From NCBI RefSeq assembly GCF_030232585.1, contig NZ_JASPJX010000014.1:1-42533 (forward strand): a stretch of 42,533 bases of DNA. The letters are read 5' to 3'. Shown here piece by piece: positions 15,227-26,427 of the stretch. Both the position numbers and the translations under genes were made by a program. The stretch is from Corynebacterium sp. MSK008 (lineage in GTDB: Bacteria; Actinomycetota; Actinomycetes; Mycobacteriales; Mycobacteriaceae). The notes under the pieces were generated by a model, which was given only the letters and a program-made list of their open reading frames with translations, made no database searches and was not told where the DNA came from. The first letter of the stretch is position 1, and every line of letters begins with the position of its first letter.

Positions 15227-17392
15227 GTGACTACCCAGACTGTCGGTAAGAATGTCCCGGAGCCGGTCAACGAAAGCGACCAGCTGGATTACCACGCGCT
15301 CAACGCGCTTTTGAACCTGTACGACGACAACGGCCAGATCCAGTTTGACAAGGACCGCGAGGCCGCGAACCAGTTCTTCCTCCAGCACGTCAACCAGAAC
15401 ACGGTCTACTTCCACGACCTGGAAGAAAAGATCGACTACCTGGTCACCAACAAGTACTACGAGCCGGACACCATAGAGAAGTACGACTGGAACTTTATTA
15501 AGGACACGTTTAAGCGCGCGTACTCCTACAAGTTCCGTTTCAAGTCCTTCCTGGGCGCGTACAAGTACTACACCTCCTACACGCTGAAAACCTTCGACGG
15601 GCGCCGTTACCTCGAGCGCTTCGAGGACCGCGTCGCCATGACCGCGCTCTTCCTCGCCGACGGCAACGAGGAACTCGCATTCGCGCTTGTGGACGAAATC
15701 ATGACCGGCCGCTTCCAGCCCGCCACCCCGACGTTCTTGAACGCCGGCAAGGCGCAGCGCGGCGAGCTGGTGTCCTGCTTCCTGCTTCGCATCGAAGACA
15801 ACATGGAGTCCATCGGGCGCGCCATCAACTCCTCGCTGCAGCTGTCCAAGCGCGGCGGCGGCGTCGCACTGCTTTTGAGCAACATCCGCGAATCCGGCGC
15901 GCCGATCAAGCACATCGAGAACCAGTCCTCCGGTGTCATCCCCGTGATGAAGCTTTTGGAAGACGCGTTCTCCTACGCCAACCAGCTCGGCGCACGCCAG
16001 GGTGCGGGTGCGGTGTACCTCAACGCCCACCACCCGGACATCATGCGCTTTTTGGACACCAAGCGCGAGAACGCGGACGAGAAGATCCGCATCAAGACCC
16101 TCTCGCTCGGTGTGGTCATCCCGGACATCACCTTCGAGCTGGCCAAGCGAAACGACGACATGTACTTGTTCTCCCCGTACGACGTCGAGCGCGTCTACGG
16201 AGTGCCGTTCGCGGATATCTCCGTGACCGAGAAGTACGAGGAGATGGTCGAAGACCCGCGCATCCGCAAGTCCAAGATCTCTGCGCGTTCTTTCTTCCAG
16301 ACTATCGCCGAGATCCAGTTCGAGTCCGGCTACCCGTACATCATGTTCGAGGACACGGCGAACCGCGCGAACCCGGTGAAGACCGGCCGCATCAACATGT
16401 CCAACCTGTGCTCGGAAATCCTGCAGGTCAACTCCCCGTCCGTGCTGAACGAGGACCTGACCTACGCCGAGACCGGCCACGACATCTCCTGCAACCTGGG
16501 CTCGCTGAACATCGCGATGGCGATGGACTCCGACAACTTTGCCAAAACCGTCGAGACCTCCATTCGCGCGCTTACCGCCGTGGCAGACAAGACCTCCATC
16601 GACTCCGTGCCGCCGGTGCGCGACGGCAACGACGCCTCCCACGCCATCGGCCTGGGCCAGATGAACCTGCACGGCTACCTCGGCCGCGAGCACATCGAGT
16701 ACGGCTCCGAGGAAGGCCTGGACTTCACCAACGCCTACTTCGCCGCCGTGATGTACCAGTGCCTGCGCGCCTCCCACAAGATTGCCGTGGAGAAGGGCAC
16801 CGCGTTCGCGGACTTCGCCAAGTCCGAGTACGCCACCGGCGAATTCTTCGACCGCTACGACCCGGCGGACTTCCAGCCCACAACCGACAAGGTCAAGGAA
16901 TTGTTCGCCAACTCCAACATCGCCGTGCCGACGGCGGAGGAGTGGGCGCAGCTGAAGGAAGACGTCGCCCGCGACGGCATCTACAACCGCTACCTGCAGG
17001 CGGTGCCGCCGACCGGCTCGATTTCCTACATCAACAACTCCACGTCCTCGATCCACCCGATCGCCTCCAAGATTGAGATCCGCAAGGAAGGCAAGATCGG
17101 CCGCGTCTACTACCCGGCGCCGCACATGGACAACGAGAACATCGACTACTTCAAGGACGCCTACGAGATCGGCTACGAGAAGATCATCGACACCTACGCG
17201 GTGGCCACGAAGTACGTCGACCAGGGCCTGTCGCTGACCCTGTTCTTCAAGGACACGGTGACCACCCGCGACATCAACCGCGCACAGATCTACGCGTGGA
17301 AGAAGGGTGTCAAGACCCTGTACTACATCCGCCTGCGCCAGATGGCGCTGGAAGGCACCGAGATCGAGGGTTGCGTCTCCTGCATGCTGTAG
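15227..17392 (+). CDS. nrdE: Class Ib ribonucleoside-diphosphate reductase alpha subunit
   Basis: This is the catalytic subunit that converts ribonucleoside diphosphates to deoxy forms using the radical generated by NrdF. From the GTG at 15227 (AAGGA six bases upstream) the protein has 721 residues, the usual NrdE length. Active-site residues visible are Cys184 (LVSCFLLR), the NLCSE motif with Asn393, Cys395 and Glu397, and the C-terminal shuttle pair Cys716 and Cys719 in GCVSCML. An ATP-cone domain is absent, as in class Ib. A bidirectional terminator hairpin follows, facing the convergent GntR regulator. Confidence 0.97.
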   Translation: MTTQTVGKNVPEPVNESDQLDYHALNALLNLYDDNGQIQFDKDREAANQFFLQHVNQNTVYFHDLEEKIDYLVTNKYYEPDTIEKYDWNFIKDTFKRAYSYKFRFKSFLGAYKYYTSYTLKTFDGRRYLERFEDRVAMTALFLADGNEELAFALVDEIMTGRFQPATPTFLNAGKAQRGELVSCFLLRIEDNMESIGRAINSSLQLSKRGGGVALLLSNIRESGAPIKHIENQSSGVIPVMKLLEDAFSYANQLGARQGAGAVYLNAHHPDIMRFLDTKRENADEKIRIKTLSLGVVIPDITFELAKRNDDMYLFSPYDVERVYGVPFADISVTEKYEEMVEDPRIRKSKISARSFFQTIAEIQFESGYPYIMFEDTANRANPVKTGRINMSNLCSEILQVNSPSVLNEDLTYAETGHDISCNLGSLNIAMAMDSDNFAKTVETSIRALTAVADKTSIDSVPPVRDGNDASHAIGLGQMNLHGYLGREHIEYGSEEGLDFTNAYFAAVMYQCLRASHKIAVEKGTAFADFAKSEYATGEFFDRYDPADFQPTTDKVKELFANSNIAVPTAEEWAQLKEDVARDGIYNRYLQAVPPTGSISYINNSTSSIHPIASKIEIRKEGKIGRVYYPAPHMDNENIDYFKDAYEIGYEKIIDTYAVATKYVDQGLSLTLFFKDTVTTRDINRAQIYAWKKGVKTLYYIRLRQMALEGTEIEGCVSCML

Positions 17393-17414
17393 GGGAGCGC
17401 GTGCTTCTCGACGA

Positions 17415-17470
17415 GAAAACCGCTGATCGGTGAGTTCCGTTTTTGGGAAACTAGCAGATCAGCGGTTTTC
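17415..17470. terminator. Bidirectional terminator between nrdE and the GntR gene
   Basis: Perfect 14-bp arms GAAAACCGCTGATC (17415-17428) and GATCAGCGGTTTTC (17457-17470) enclose a 28-base centre. T-rich arm ends on both strands fit termination of both convergent units. Confidence 0.75.
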
Positions 17471-17490
17471 GTTTGCAAGGCGCGGGAGAG

Positions 17491-18204
17491 TTACATCTCC
17501 ATGAAATCGTTGACGCCGCGGAGTAGACGTCGAGAAGCATCTTCTGCAGCATCGGCGTCGCCGGAGGAGATTGCCTGGGCGAGATCCACGTGGATCTGCA
17601 TTGTGTCCACGTGCGGGTCGTCCGGCATGATGCCGTAGAGCGCGCGGCCGGACATGATGTCCATGATCGGCGGGGTCAGCGCCACAAACATTTCGTTGTC
17701 CGACGCTTCGAGCATGAGCGCGTGGAACTCCAGGTCCGCCTCCTGGAAGGCCTCGGAGTTGCCGCCTTCCTGCCCGGCCAGCTCGACGATCTGGTCTGCC
17801 AGCTCGCACAGGCGGCGCGCTTGCTCGGACGTCGCGTTGGCGGCGGCGAGGCGGGCGGCGGTCGGCTCGATGGCGTCGCGAAGCTCACGCAGCGACGCGA
17901 GCTGGGCGGGACGCTGCTCCTCGCTGCGCAGGCGCCACGAAATGATCGAGTGGTCGAACACGTTCCACTCGCTTTGCGGCAGCACCTTCAACCCCACACG
18001 CCGGGACGAAGACACCAGGCCCAGCTGCTCCAGCGCGCGCATCGCCTCGCGGGCGACGGTGCGGGAAATGCCGAAACGCTCGGACAGGTCGTGGAGGGTG
18101 AACGTGTGGCCCTCCGGCTGCTTGCCGGAGACGATTTCCCCGCCGAGCGTGTCCAGGATCGACGAAAGCAAGGGCTGAGAGGACCGATGACCGCTCGCAG
18201 TCAC
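17491..18204 (-). CDS. gntR1: GntR/FadR-family transcriptional regulator (GntR1-like)
   Basis: A 237-residue regulator with an N-terminal GntR winged helix (residues about 10-75, recognition helix in LSERFGISRTVAREAMRALE). A C-terminal FCD effector domain (about 95-230) contains metal-type positions in DLEFHALML and the later His of IHVDLAQAI. In Corynebacterium glutamicum the regulator at this position, between nrdE and nrdF, is GntR1, which represses gluconate use and activates sugar-uptake genes in response to gluconate. I transfer the name by synteny and domain type. The ATG at 18204 is preceded by an AAGGAGG-like sequence. A ferritin gene found beside it in C. glutamicum is absent here. 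Confidence 0.85.
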   Translation of the reverse strand: MTASGHRSSQPLLSSILDTLGGEIVSGKQPEGHTFTLHDLSERFGISRTVAREAMRALEQLGLVSSSRRVGLKVLPQSEWNVFDHSIISWRLRSEEQRPAQLASLRELRDAIEPTAARLAAANATSEQARRLCELADQIVELAGQEGGNSEAFQEADLEFHALMLEASDNEMFVALTPPIMDIMSGRALYGIMPDDPHVDTMQIHVDLAQAISSGDADAAEDASRRLLRGVNDFMEM

Positions 18205-18342
18205 GGAGAGACCTCCTTTTTAAGGGATGATGTATGCAGCAATATGCGAGTAGTTTATGTCATGCCCCCGCCCCGTCTGGACATTGCGCCGGGGCAGCTT
18301 ACGGGCGGGGCGGAGGAGGTAACCCGGGGCGCTTGACACTGA

Positions 18343-19347
<1,005 letters not shown>

Positions 19348-19376
19348 GCCTTTGCTTTACGACGCACCTTCGGTGG

Positions 19377-19408
19377 CCCCGGTTCGCACCCGCGAGCCGG
19401 GGATTTTT
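19377..19408 (+). terminator. Terminator of nrdF
   Basis: An 11-bp stem with one G-T pair (19377-19387 with 19392-19402) is followed by A and five T residues, 30 bases after the stop codon. Confidence 0.88.
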
Positions 19409-19613
19409 CTTGCCTACCGTGCAGTACTCATGCGCCTCACCAGTAACAGCCCGGGGTGGTGGGACCAGACGCTGACCCCGCTCGGGGGCAGCATTGCCGG
19501 AGGCTGGAAAAACAGTGTGCAGAACGTTATGCTGATCCGGTATCACTCGTGGCATCTGTGCTCAATCCGGCGTGAGCTGGACGGGGTGCAGCTGCTGTAG
19601 TCAGGAGGATCAG

Positions 19614-21371
19614 ATGACCGCTGTGGCACCGCGGCTGGATAATTACGTCCCGCCGACACGCCCCGAGCCGACGGGCAATGCTCGCAAGGGCTCGAAGATT
19701 TACAAGCAACTCACCACGACTGACCACAAAGAACTGGGCATCATGTACATCATCATGTCCTTCGTCTGGTTCTTCGTGGCAGGCCTGATGGCACTGCTTA
19801 TCCGCGCCGAGCTGTTCAGCCCGGGCCTGCAGTTCCTGTCCAACGAGCAGTTCAACCAGCTGTTCACCATGCACGGCACCGTGATGCTGCTGGCGTTCGG
19901 TACCCCGATCGTCTGGGGCTTCGCCAACTACGTGCTGCCGCTGCAGATCGGCGCTCCGGACGTGGCCTTCCCCCGTCTGAACGCGTTCGGCTTCTGGGTG
20001 ACCAGCATCGGCGTCATCGCCATGCTCGCCGGCTTCGTCACCCCGGGTGGCGCGGCCGACTTCGGCTGGACCATGTACATGCCGCTGGCTGACGCTGTGC
20101 ACACCCCGTCCGTCTCCGCCAACCTCTGGATTGTCGGTGTGGGTGCTACCGGTGTGGGCACCATCGCCTCCGCGGTGAACATGCTCACCACCGTGCTGAC
20201 GATGCGTGCGCCGGGCATGACTATGTTCCGTCTGCCGGCGTTCACCTGGACCATCTTTGTCACCTCCATCATCGCTCTGATGATTTTCCCGGTGCTGACC
20301 GCAGCGGCGATGGGTGTGCTCTACGACCGTCTGCTCGGCGGCCACATCTTCGACACCGCTAACGGCGGCACGATTCTGTGGCAGCACATGTTCTGGTTCT
20401 TCGGCCACCCCGAGGTGTACGTCCTGGCTCTGCCGTTCTTCGGCGTGATCTCCGAGATCGTCCCGGTGTTCTCCCGTAAGCCGATCTTCGGTTACATCGG
20501 CCTGATCTTCGCCACCCTGGCGATTGCTGGCCTGTCCATGGCTGTGTGGGCGCACCACATGTTCGCCACCGGCGCGGTCCTGCTGCCGTTCTTCTCGTTC
20601 ATGACCTTCCTCATCTCGGTGCCGACCGGCGTGAAGTTCTTCAACTGGCTGGGCACGATGTGGAACGGCCACCTCACGTTTGAGACCCCGATGCTGTGGG
20701 CCGTGGGCTTCCTGTTCACCTTCCTCTTCGGTGGTCTGACGGGCATCATGCTGGCCTCCCCGCCGCTGGACTTCCACCTGCACGACTCCTACTTCGTGGT
20801 TGCGCACTTCCACTACACCCTGTTCGGCACCGTGGTGTTCGCTTCCACCGCTGGCGTGTACTTCTGGTTCCCGAAGATGACCGGCCGCATGCTGGACGAG
20901 AAGCTGGGCAAGATCCACTTCTGGTTCACCGTCGTCGGCTTCAACATGACCTTCCTGGTCCAGCACTGGTTGGGCAACATGGGTATGCCGCGCCGCTACG
21001 CCGACTACCTGGACACCGACGGTTTCACGCTGCTGAACCAGGTCTCCACGGTTGGCGCGTTCATCCTGGGCATCGGCATGCTGCCGTTCATCTGGAACGT
21101 GTTCAAGTCCTGGCGCTACGGCGAGATCGTCACCGTCGACGATCCGTGGGGTTACGGCAACTCCCTGGAGTGGGCAACCACCTGCCCGCCGCCGCGCCAC
21201 AACTTCACCGCTCTTCCGCGTATCCGCTCCGAGCGTCCTGCGTTCGAGCTGCACTACCCGCACATGGTGGAGACCCTGCGCCGCGAGGCTCACGTCGGTC
21301 ACCGCGACTCGGGCAAGGGCGGCAACCACGAATTGGCCGGCGTCGAGGGTAACGCTCGCGCTACTAGCTAG
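19614..21371 (+). CDS. ctaD: Cytochrome c oxidase subunit I (aa3-type)
   Basis: The catalytic subunit of the terminal aa3 oxidase, which receives electrons from the cytochrome bc1 complex and reduces oxygen at the cytoplasmic membrane. The 585-residue protein has the heme a ligand in the [15 protein letters not shown] block. The CuB centre lies in [14 protein letters not shown], with the cross-linked His-Tyr pair, and in WAHHMF. Both heme iron ligands lie in [16 protein letters not shown]. Twelve membrane helices are expected. A polar C-terminal tail follows, ending near a [12 protein letters not shown] segment. The ATG at 19614 has an AGGAGG ribosome-binding site six bases upstream. A strong terminator ends this single-gene unit; the partner subunits are encoded elsewhere. 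Confidence 0.97.
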   Translation: MTAVAPRLDNYVPPTRPEPTGNARKGSKIYKQLTTTDHKELGIMYIIMSFVWFFVAGLMALLIRAELFSPGLQFLSNEQFNQLFTMHGTVMLLAFGTPIVWGFANYVLPLQIGAPDVAFPRLNAFGFWVTSIGVIAMLAGFVTPGGAADFGWTMYMPLADAVHTPSVSANLWIVGVGATGVGTIASAVNMLTTVLTMRAPGMTMFRLPAFTWTIFVTSIIALMIFPVLTAAAMGVLYDRLLGGHIFDTANGGTILWQHMFWFFGHPEVYVLALPFFGVISEIVPVFSRKPIFGYIGLIFATLAIAGLSMAVWAHHMFATGAVLLPFFSFMTFLISVPTGVKFFNWLGTMWNGHLTFETPMLWAVGFLFTFLFGGLTGIMLASPPLDFHLHDSYFVVAHFHYTLFGTVVFASTAGVYFWFPKMTGRMLDEKLGKIHFWFTVVGFNMTFLVQHWLGNMGMPRRYADYLDTDGFTLLNQVSTVGAFILGIGMLPFIWNVFKSWRYGEIVTVDDPWGYGNSLEWATTCPPPRHNFTALPRIRSERPAFELHYPHMVETLRREAHVGHRDSGKGGNHELAGVEGNARATS

Positions 21372-21396
21372 TATTCCCGTCTCGGCCTCCTGAACG

Positions 21397-21420
21397 AACC
21401 CCCGCTTCGGCGGGGGTTTT
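21397..21420 (+). terminator. Terminator of ctaD
   Basis: A perfect 9-bp stem AACCCCCGC (21397-21405) with GCGGGGGTT (21410-21418), closed by a TTCG tetraloop and followed by T residues. Confidence 0.93.
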
Positions 21421-21462
21421 CGTCGTTTCGGGCCCGCGACAATGGGGAGTACCCTGGCCCGG

Positions 21463-22182
21463 ATGACTGAGCAGATGATCGCCGCCGCCCACCAGCTCCT
21501 GCAGGACCGTGTGTCGGGCGACTACAATGCCCGCAGCGAAGACGCGCGAGACCCGCAAACCGTGCAGGCGATGCAGCTGGCCATCAACCTGCCTAAGCAG
21601 GACCCTCCGAGTCGCAACCAGGTGCTTGCAGACGCCGCCCGCGCCGCCGTGGCCGTCTGCCTGGATCCGCGCGCGGGGCAGGACGGGTTTTGGCGCGATG
21701 CGTTGGACGCTTGGTACTCCCATCGCATCCGCAAGGTCGCCCGCCGCGCCCGCAACAAGGCCTGGGACGACGTGCAGGCGTTGCCCGGGGTCACCGTCGG
21801 CAACGTGCGCGCGTTTGTCCCCTCTGCGGTCTCTGAGGTCCCGCACGCGATTGCGAAGCTGCAGATCAAGGGCACGGAGATTGAGCAGGGGGAGGTGCTC
21901 CCGCGGGACCCGCACGCGCCGCTGATCGCGCTCGACGCGTCGCTGGAGATGTCCGCGGGCAAGGCCGCGGCCCAGGCCGGGCACGCCTCGATGCTGCTCG
22001 CGGCCGCGCGCGACACGGCGTGGGTGCAGCGGTGGGCGGAGGCGGGTTTCCCGCTGAACGTGCGCGAGCTGCCCCGCGAGGAGTTCGCGGAGCTCGCCGC
22101 GCGCCCTGAGGCGGTGGCGGTGCGCGACGCCGGCTTCACGGAGGTCGCGCCCGGTTCCACCACTGCGATCGCTATTGCTTAG
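21463..22182 (+). CDS. PTH2-family (peptidyl-tRNA hydrolase II-like) protein
   Basis: A 239-residue protein whose C-terminal third, from about residue 148, matches the PTH2 fold. It runs LIALDASLEMSAGKAAAQAG, HASMLL, and ends DAGFTEVAPGSTTAIAIA, close to the family's closing DAG.T..APGS segment. Archaeal and eukaryotic PTH2 enzymes free stalled peptidyl-tRNA. Bacterial members are poorly studied, and a classical Pth is expected elsewhere. The first 145 residues form an unassigned Arg/Ala-rich domain. The start is uncertain: the ATG at 21463 begins family-like sequence but lacks a good ribosome-binding site, and an in-frame ATG lies at 21442. Its 3' end overlaps the convergent dinG by 11 bases. 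Confidence 0.8.
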   Translation: MTEQMIAAAHQLLQDRVSGDYNARSEDARDPQTVQAMQLAINLPKQDPPSRNQVLADAARAAVAVCLDPRAGQDGFWRDALDAWYSHRIRKVARRARNKAWDDVQALPGVTVGNVRAFVPSAVSEVPHAIAKLQIKGTEIEQGEVLPRDPHAPLIALDASLEMSAGKAAAQAGHASMLLAAARDTAWVQRWAEAGFPLNVRELPREEFAELAARPEAVAVRDAGFTEVAPGSTTAIAIA

Positions 22183-24136
22183 CCACGAGCCTCCGGAGCG
22201 CCCCGCGCACCGTTTCCGCGTCCGTGGTGTCCCAAAACGCCGGCAGGCTGCGCCGGATAAACGAGCCGTAGCGCTTGGTCACCAACCGGTTGTCTAGTAC
22301 GGCGACGACCCCGCGGTCGTCGACAGAACGCAAAAGGCGGCCCGCGCCCTGTGCCATGAGCAGGGAGGCGTGCGTGGCCGAGACCTCCATGAACCCGGAG
22401 CGGCCCGCCGCGTCGGCTGCGTTGGAACGCGCCTGCAGCAGGGGATCGTCGGGGCGGGGAAACGGGATGCGGTCGATGATCACCAGCGAGCAGGCGCTGC
22501 CCGGCACGTCCACGCCCTGCCAGAGGGTGAGGGTGCCGAACAGGCAGGAGTTTTCGTTCTTGGCGAAGGTGTCCACGAGCGTGCCGGTGGAGTCCTCGCC
22601 CTGCAGCAGGATGTCGAAGGGAAGACGCGCTCGCATGGCTTCGGCGGCCTGCTCGGCGGCGCGGCGCGAGGAGAACAGGCCGAGGGTGCGCCCGCCGGCG
22701 GCGGTGATCAGCTCCGCGATCTCGTCCAGTGTCTCCGCGGACAGCCCGTCTCGGCCCGGGGTGGGCAGGTGGCGGGCGGTGTAGAGGATGCCGGACTTGC
22801 GCGGGTCGAACGGCGTGCCGGCGTCGAGCGAGTCCCAGGTGCCCTGGGGCAGGCCCCAGGCGGCCGCCATGGCGTTGAAGTTGCCGCCCACAGTCAACGT
22901 GGCGGAGGTGAGCACGACCGTCTTCTCGCCGAAGAGCCTCTCGTGCAAAAGACCCGCCACTGACAGGGGCGCAACCGACACCGAGTCGCCGTAGCGCTCG
23001 GAGCGTGTCAGCCACACCACGTCCGAGTGCTTGGCGGGGTCCGGCTCGTCGAAGACCTCGAGGATGCGCACCACCGCGTCGTGCAGGTCCTCTAAGTGGT
23101 TGCGCAGGTTGGCGCGCTCGGCGAACTTCTCCGGGTCGTTCTCGGACTCGCCGGGCGGGGCGTCGGAGATGGCGGTGCGGGTCTTCCACAGCGCGTCGCG
23201 AAGCGCGGCGAAAGCGCCACGGGCCGGCTCCGAGATGGTTTCCCAGCGCCCCGGGGCCTCCAGGTCGATGGCAGCGGTGAAGTCGTCGATGACGCCTTCG
23301 AGCGTGTCGCGCTCCGCGCCGAGCTTGCCGGCGCGGCGGGCGGCCATCGCCAGCGCACGCGCGGAGATCTCGTTAGTGGCCACGGAGGTGATGCGGCCGT
23401 CGAGCTCGTGGGCCTCGTCGATGATCACGGCGTCGTGTTCGGGCAGGACGGCGACGTCCGCGAGCGCGTCGATAGCCAAAAGCGCGTGGTTGGTCACCAC
23501 GATGTCCACGTCCTTGGTGCGCTCGCGGGCGAGCTCCGCGAAGCACTCTTCGCCGTGCGGGCAGCGGGTCGCGCCGAGGCACTCGTTGGAGGTCACCGAG
23601 ACCTGCCGCCACGCCATGTCCGGCACGCCTGGGACCAGGTCGTCGCGGTCGCCCGTCTCGGTTTCCTGCGCCCACTCGGCCACACGCTTGACGTGTTTGC
23701 CCAGCCAGGACAAGTCCTCTTCCTCGATCAGGGACTCCGCGGGCGCGCTATCAAGCATCAGCTTATGCTTGCACAAGTAGTTGTTGCGGCCCTTTTGAAT
23801 GGCGAAGGTGGGCCGCTCGGGCAGCAGCGGCTCGAGCGCGTCCGCCAGCCGGGGCAAATCCCTATCGACGAGCTGCCGCTGCAGCGCGATCGTCGCCGTC
23901 GACACCACCACGGTGGTGCCGTGCGCCTGGGCGTGGCGGATGGCGGGGACCAGGTAGGCCAGGGACTTGCCGGTGCCCGTGCCCGCCTGCACGGCCAGGT
24001 GGCGCTCTGTATCGAGGGCATTGGTTACAGCCTCGGCCATTTTCACCTGGCCGGGGCGGCGTGAGCCGCCGAGGGCTTCGACCGCGGCGGCGAGCAGGTC
24101 GGTGGTGGACTGGGTGAGCGGTTCTTCTGCTGCCAC
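22172..24136 (-). CDS. dinG: DinG/XPD-like ATP-dependent DNA helicase
   Basis: A 654-residue superfamily 2 helicase of the iron-sulphur XPD/DinG group. The Walker A segment QAGTGTGKSLAYLVPA lies near residue 52. The Cys cluster domain uses NYLCKHK near 118 and the CLGATRCPHGEEC segment near 192, enough to ligate a 4Fe-4S cluster. The DEAH box VIIDEAHEL lies near 238. C-terminal helicase motifs follow, including SRRAAEQAAEAM, TLTLWQGVDVPG and AQGAGRLLRS. It should unwind DNA with 5' overhangs, R-loops or damaged forks. It is separated from pncB by only 3 bases, so the two are probably co-transcribed with pncB first. Confidence 0.92.
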   Translation of the reverse strand: MAAEEPLTQSTTDLLAAAVEALGGSRRPGQVKMAEAVTNALDTERHLAVQAGTGTGKSLAYLVPAIRHAQAHGTTVVVSTATIALQRQLVDRDLPRLADALEPLLPERPTFAIQKGRNNYLCKHKLMLDSAPAESLIEEEDLSWLGKHVKRVAEWAQETETGDRDDLVPGVPDMAWRQVSVTSNECLGATRCPHGEECFAELARERTKDVDIVVTNHALLAIDALADVAVLPEHDAVIIDEAHELDGRITSVATNEISARALAMAARRAGKLGAERDTLEGVIDDFTAAIDLEAPGRWETISEPARGAFAALRDALWKTRTAISDAPPGESENDPEKFAERANLRNHLEDLHDAVVRILEVFDEPDPAKHSDVVWLTRSERYGDSVSVAPLSVAGLLHERLFGEKTVVLTSATLTVGGNFNAMAAAWGLPQGTWDSLDAGTPFDPRKSGILYTARHLPTPGRDGLSAETLDEIAELITAAGGRTLGLFSSRRAAEQAAEAMRARLPFDILLQGEDSTGTLVDTFAKNENSCLFGTLTLWQGVDVPGSACSLVIIDRIPFPRPDDPLLQARSNAADAAGRSGFMEVSATHASLLMAQGAGRLLRSVDDRGVVAVLDNRLVTKRYGSFIRRSLPAFWDTTDAETVRGALRRLVAKQ

Positions 24137-24139
24137 GGC

Positions 24140-25486
24140 CTACTCGGTGGGCTCCGGGAAGCCGACGAACTTCGTCGGGATGGCCACCTCGCCGCGTGAC
24201 AGGGCCAGGCCCTCCCACGGCAGCGTCTTGCGGGCGGCCGCGTGCAGCTCGCGGATCTCCTCGATGCTGGGCTGGCCGTCCACGATTTCGCCGTCGCGGA
24301 TCAGCGGCACCGTCATCTCGCGGTACTCCAAGTTCGGCTTGCGCGGCACGTCCACGCCGAGCGGGTGGATCACCTCACCCACAGCAACACCCGAGGAGCG
24401 GTAGGCGCGCAGCGCGGACTTGCCGCCGCCGTAGGTGACCTTGCCGGAGGAGCGCTTGGCCACGGGGTGGCCTTCCACCTCCACCAGCTTGTACACCAGG
24501 CCCGCGGTGGGGGCGCCGGAGCCGGTGACCACGGAGGTGCCCACGCCGAAGCCGTCCACCGGGTCGCCGCGCAGGCCGGCGATGGCGAATTCGTCCAGGT
24601 CGGAGGAGACGATGATGCGGGTGTTGAAGGCGCCTGCCTCGTCCAGCTGCTTGCGCACCCGCCTGGAGACGATGCCCAGGTCGCCCGAGTCGATGCGCAC
24701 CGCACCCAGCTCCGTGCCGGCGACCTCGAGCGCGTTTTCCACGCCCTTGGTGATGTCGTAGGTGTCCACCAGCAGCGTGGTGTCCACGCCGAGGGTGTCG
24801 ATCTGGCCCTTGAACGCGGCTTTTTCGTCCGGGTTGCCGTCCTCGTCCACGTGCAGCAGCGTCCAGGAGTGGGCGGAGGTGCCGGAGGCGGGGATGCCGT
24901 AGCGCAGCGAGGCCTCCATGTTGGACGTGGCGTTGAAGCCGGCGATGTAGGTGGCGCGCGCGGCGGAGACGGCCGCCTGCTCGTTGGTGCGGCGCGAGCC
25001 CATCTCGATGATCGGGCGTCCGTCCGCGGCCGAGACCATGCGGGAGGCGGCCGAGGCGACCGCGGAATCGGCGTTGAGGATGGACAGAAGGACCGTCTCC
25101 AGGATCACGCACTCCGCGAACGTGCCGCGCACCGTCATAATCGGCGAGTACGGGAAGTACAGGTCGCCCTCGCGGTAGCCGTCGATCTGCCCGGAGAACT
25201 TGTAGTTTTCCAGGTATTCGCGTGCCTCCGGGGAGAGAAAGTCGGCGTTGTCCAGCTGGTCCTGCGTGAAGCGGAACTTGGTGATGGCATCGAGCACACG
25301 CTCAGTGCCTGCGACCACGCCGTAGCGGCGCTCGTTGGGCATGCGGCGGCCGAAGACCTCGAAGACGCAGTCGCGCTGGGCGGTGCCGTCCTTAATGGCG
25401 GCGTCGAGCATGGTCAGCTCGTACATGTCCGTGAAAAACGCGGTGGAGCCCTGCGTGCCGGTGGAGTGGGTGGGAGTGTCGTTCAT
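24140..25486 (-). CDS. pncB: Nicotinate phosphoribosyltransferase
   Basis: This enzyme converts nicotinate plus PRPP to nicotinate mononucleotide, the entry step of NAD salvage. The 448-residue protein begins with [20 protein letters not shown], the conserved N-terminus of the family. It carries [19 protein letters not shown], then [20 protein letters not shown] near residue 165, SWTLLH near 205, and [10 protein letters not shown] near 260 at the substrate site. [21 protein letters not shown] follows. The ATG at 25486 is chosen since sequence further upstream overlaps clpS. It works with pncA (nicotinamide to nicotinate) and nadE, both in this window. Confidence 0.95.
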   Translation of the reverse strand: MNDTPTHSTGTQGSTAFFTDMYELTMLDAAIKDGTAQRDCVFEVFGRRMPNERRYGVVAGTERVLDAITKFRFTQDQLDNADFLSPEAREYLENYKFSGQIDGYREGDLYFPYSPIMTVRGTFAECVILETVLLSILNADSAVASAASRMVSAADGRPIIEMGSRRTNEQAAVSAARATYIAGFNATSNMEASLRYGIPASGTSAHSWTLLHVDEDGNPDEKAAFKGQIDTLGVDTTLLVDTYDITKGVENALEVAGTELGAVRIDSGDLGIVSRRVRKQLDEAGAFNTRIIVSSDLDEFAIAGLRGDPVDGFGVGTSVVTGSGAPTAGLVYKLVEVEGHPVAKRSSGKVTYGGGKSALRAYRSSGVAVGEVIHPLGVDVPRKPNLEYREMTVPLIRDGEIVDGQPSIEEIRELHAAARKTLPWEGLALSRGEVAIPTKFVGFPEPTE

Positions 25487-25497
25487 GGTGAGCCAGC

Positions 25498-25512
25498 GTA
25501 CCCTGCTGGTAC
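25498..25512. promoter_or_regulatory. Inverted repeat in the pncB/clpS divergent region
   Basis: GTACC-CTGCT-GGTAC is a perfect 5-bp inverted repeat in the 46-base gap between two divergent genes, with an overlapping CCAGC...GCTGG pair (25493-25509). It could be an operator for pncB. I cannot match it to a known NAD regulator. Confidence 0.35.
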
Positions 25513-25532
25513 GAGAAGGTAAGGTGGTGCAC

Positions 25533-25877
25533 ATGTTTTCCTCAGCCGATTTTCCTGCGGCCAGTCGCGCGGAGCGCATGGGTTCGCCGCTGGCAACCCC
25601 GGAGTTGGACGAGGCCATCGACGTGGACGTGGCCACGAGCGAGAACCTGCCGTGGCTGTGCATCGTGTGGGACGACCCGGTCAACCTGATGAGCTACGTC
25701 ACCTACGTGTTCCAGACCGTGCTGGGCTACGACCGCAAGCGCGCCCAAGAGCTGATGATGCAGGTCCACACCGAGGGCAAGGCCGTGGTCTCCTCGGGTG
25801 AGAAGGACAAGGTGGAAACCGACGTGAAGAAGCTGCACACCGCGGGCCTGTGGGCCACGATGCAGCAGGCAGGGTAG
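25533..25877 (+). CDS. clpS: ATP-dependent Clp protease adaptor ClpS
   Basis: ClpS hands N-degron proteins to the ClpC/ClpA-ClpP protease. The 114-residue protein holds the core ClpS domain from about residue 38 to the end. The core runs [20 protein letters not shown], a helix [21 protein letters not shown], and [26 protein letters not shown] in shorter blocks. The Asp-Asp-Pro-Val-Asn pattern lines the N-degron pocket. The ATG at 25533 is assumed; an in-frame ATG at 25578 would remove an unordered 15-residue leader. A DUF2017 gene follows after 10 bases, the conserved actinobacterial arrangement. Confidence 0.93.
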   Translation: MFSSADFPAASRAERMGSPLATPELDEAIDVDVATSENLPWLCIVWDDPVNLMSYVTYVFQTVLGYDRKRAQELMMQVHTEGKAVVSSGEKDKVETDVKKLHTAGLWATMQQAG

Positions 25878-25887
25878 GGGAGAATCG

Positions 25888-26427
25888 ATGCAGCCGTGGC
25901 GTAAGAAGAAGGGCCTGATGCGCTCGACGCCGAAGTACACCACCGTTTTTGACCCGATGGAGCGCGAGGTCATCGGCGACCTCACCGCCACCGTGTCCGA
26001 GGCTCTGATCGCGCGCGCCCAGTCCGCGCCGAAGGACGAGTTTGCGGAGATGCTCGGCGTCGCCACCGGCCACACCGAGGCACCCGAGGACCCGCGCCTG
26101 GCGCGCCTTTTGCCCAACTTCGAGCGCGAGGGCGACGAGGAGTTCGACGGCGACAACGGCCTGCTCCGCAGCCTGCATGAAAACGACATCATCAAGGCCA
26201 AGCTGATCAACCTGCAGGTGGTCAACACCGCGCTCGGCCCCACCGGCGGCGTCGAGGTGACCATCGAGGAGGACGAGGCCCACCAGTTCATCGCCGCGCT
26301 CAACGACATGCGCCTCTACGCCTCCGCGGACGACTCCGGCAGCGAGGCCGCGCGCGAGGACCGCCAGCGCCTCATCGACTGGCTCGCGTTCTGCCAGGAC
26401 TCGCTCCTCGAAGCCCTCATGGGCTAG
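25888..26427 (+). CDS. DUF2017 family protein
   Basis: A 179-residue cytoplasmic protein of the DUF2017 family, found next to clpS throughout actinobacteria. The N-terminus is basic (QPWRKKKGLM), the middle is acidic and helical with the segment RLARLLPNFERE near residue 70, and the C-terminus is helical (RLIDWLAFCQDSLLEALMG). No catalytic motif is visible and no function is established. Linkage to clpS suggests a role around Clp proteolysis. The ATG at 25888 has an AGGGGAGA ribosome-binding site. Confidence 0.88.
   Translation: MQPWRKKKGLMRSTPKYTTVFDPMEREVIGDLTATVSEALIARAQSAPKDEFAEMLGVATGHTEAPEDPRLARLLPNFEREGDEEFDGDNGLLRSLHENDIIKAKLINLQVVNTALGPTGGVEVTIEEDEAHQFIAALNDMRLYASADDSGSEAAREDRQRLIDWLAFCQDSLLEALMG

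Noticed and set aside
15041..17125. A 694-residue minus-strand frame opposite nrdE
   Set aside because: Antisense of a strongly codon-biased gene; no ribosome-binding site and no recognisable domain.
19527..21329. A 600-residue minus-strand frame opposite ctaD
   Set aside because: Its composition (His, Gln, Glu, Gly) is what the reverse frame of GC-rich membrane-protein codons gives; ctaD on the plus strand is certain.
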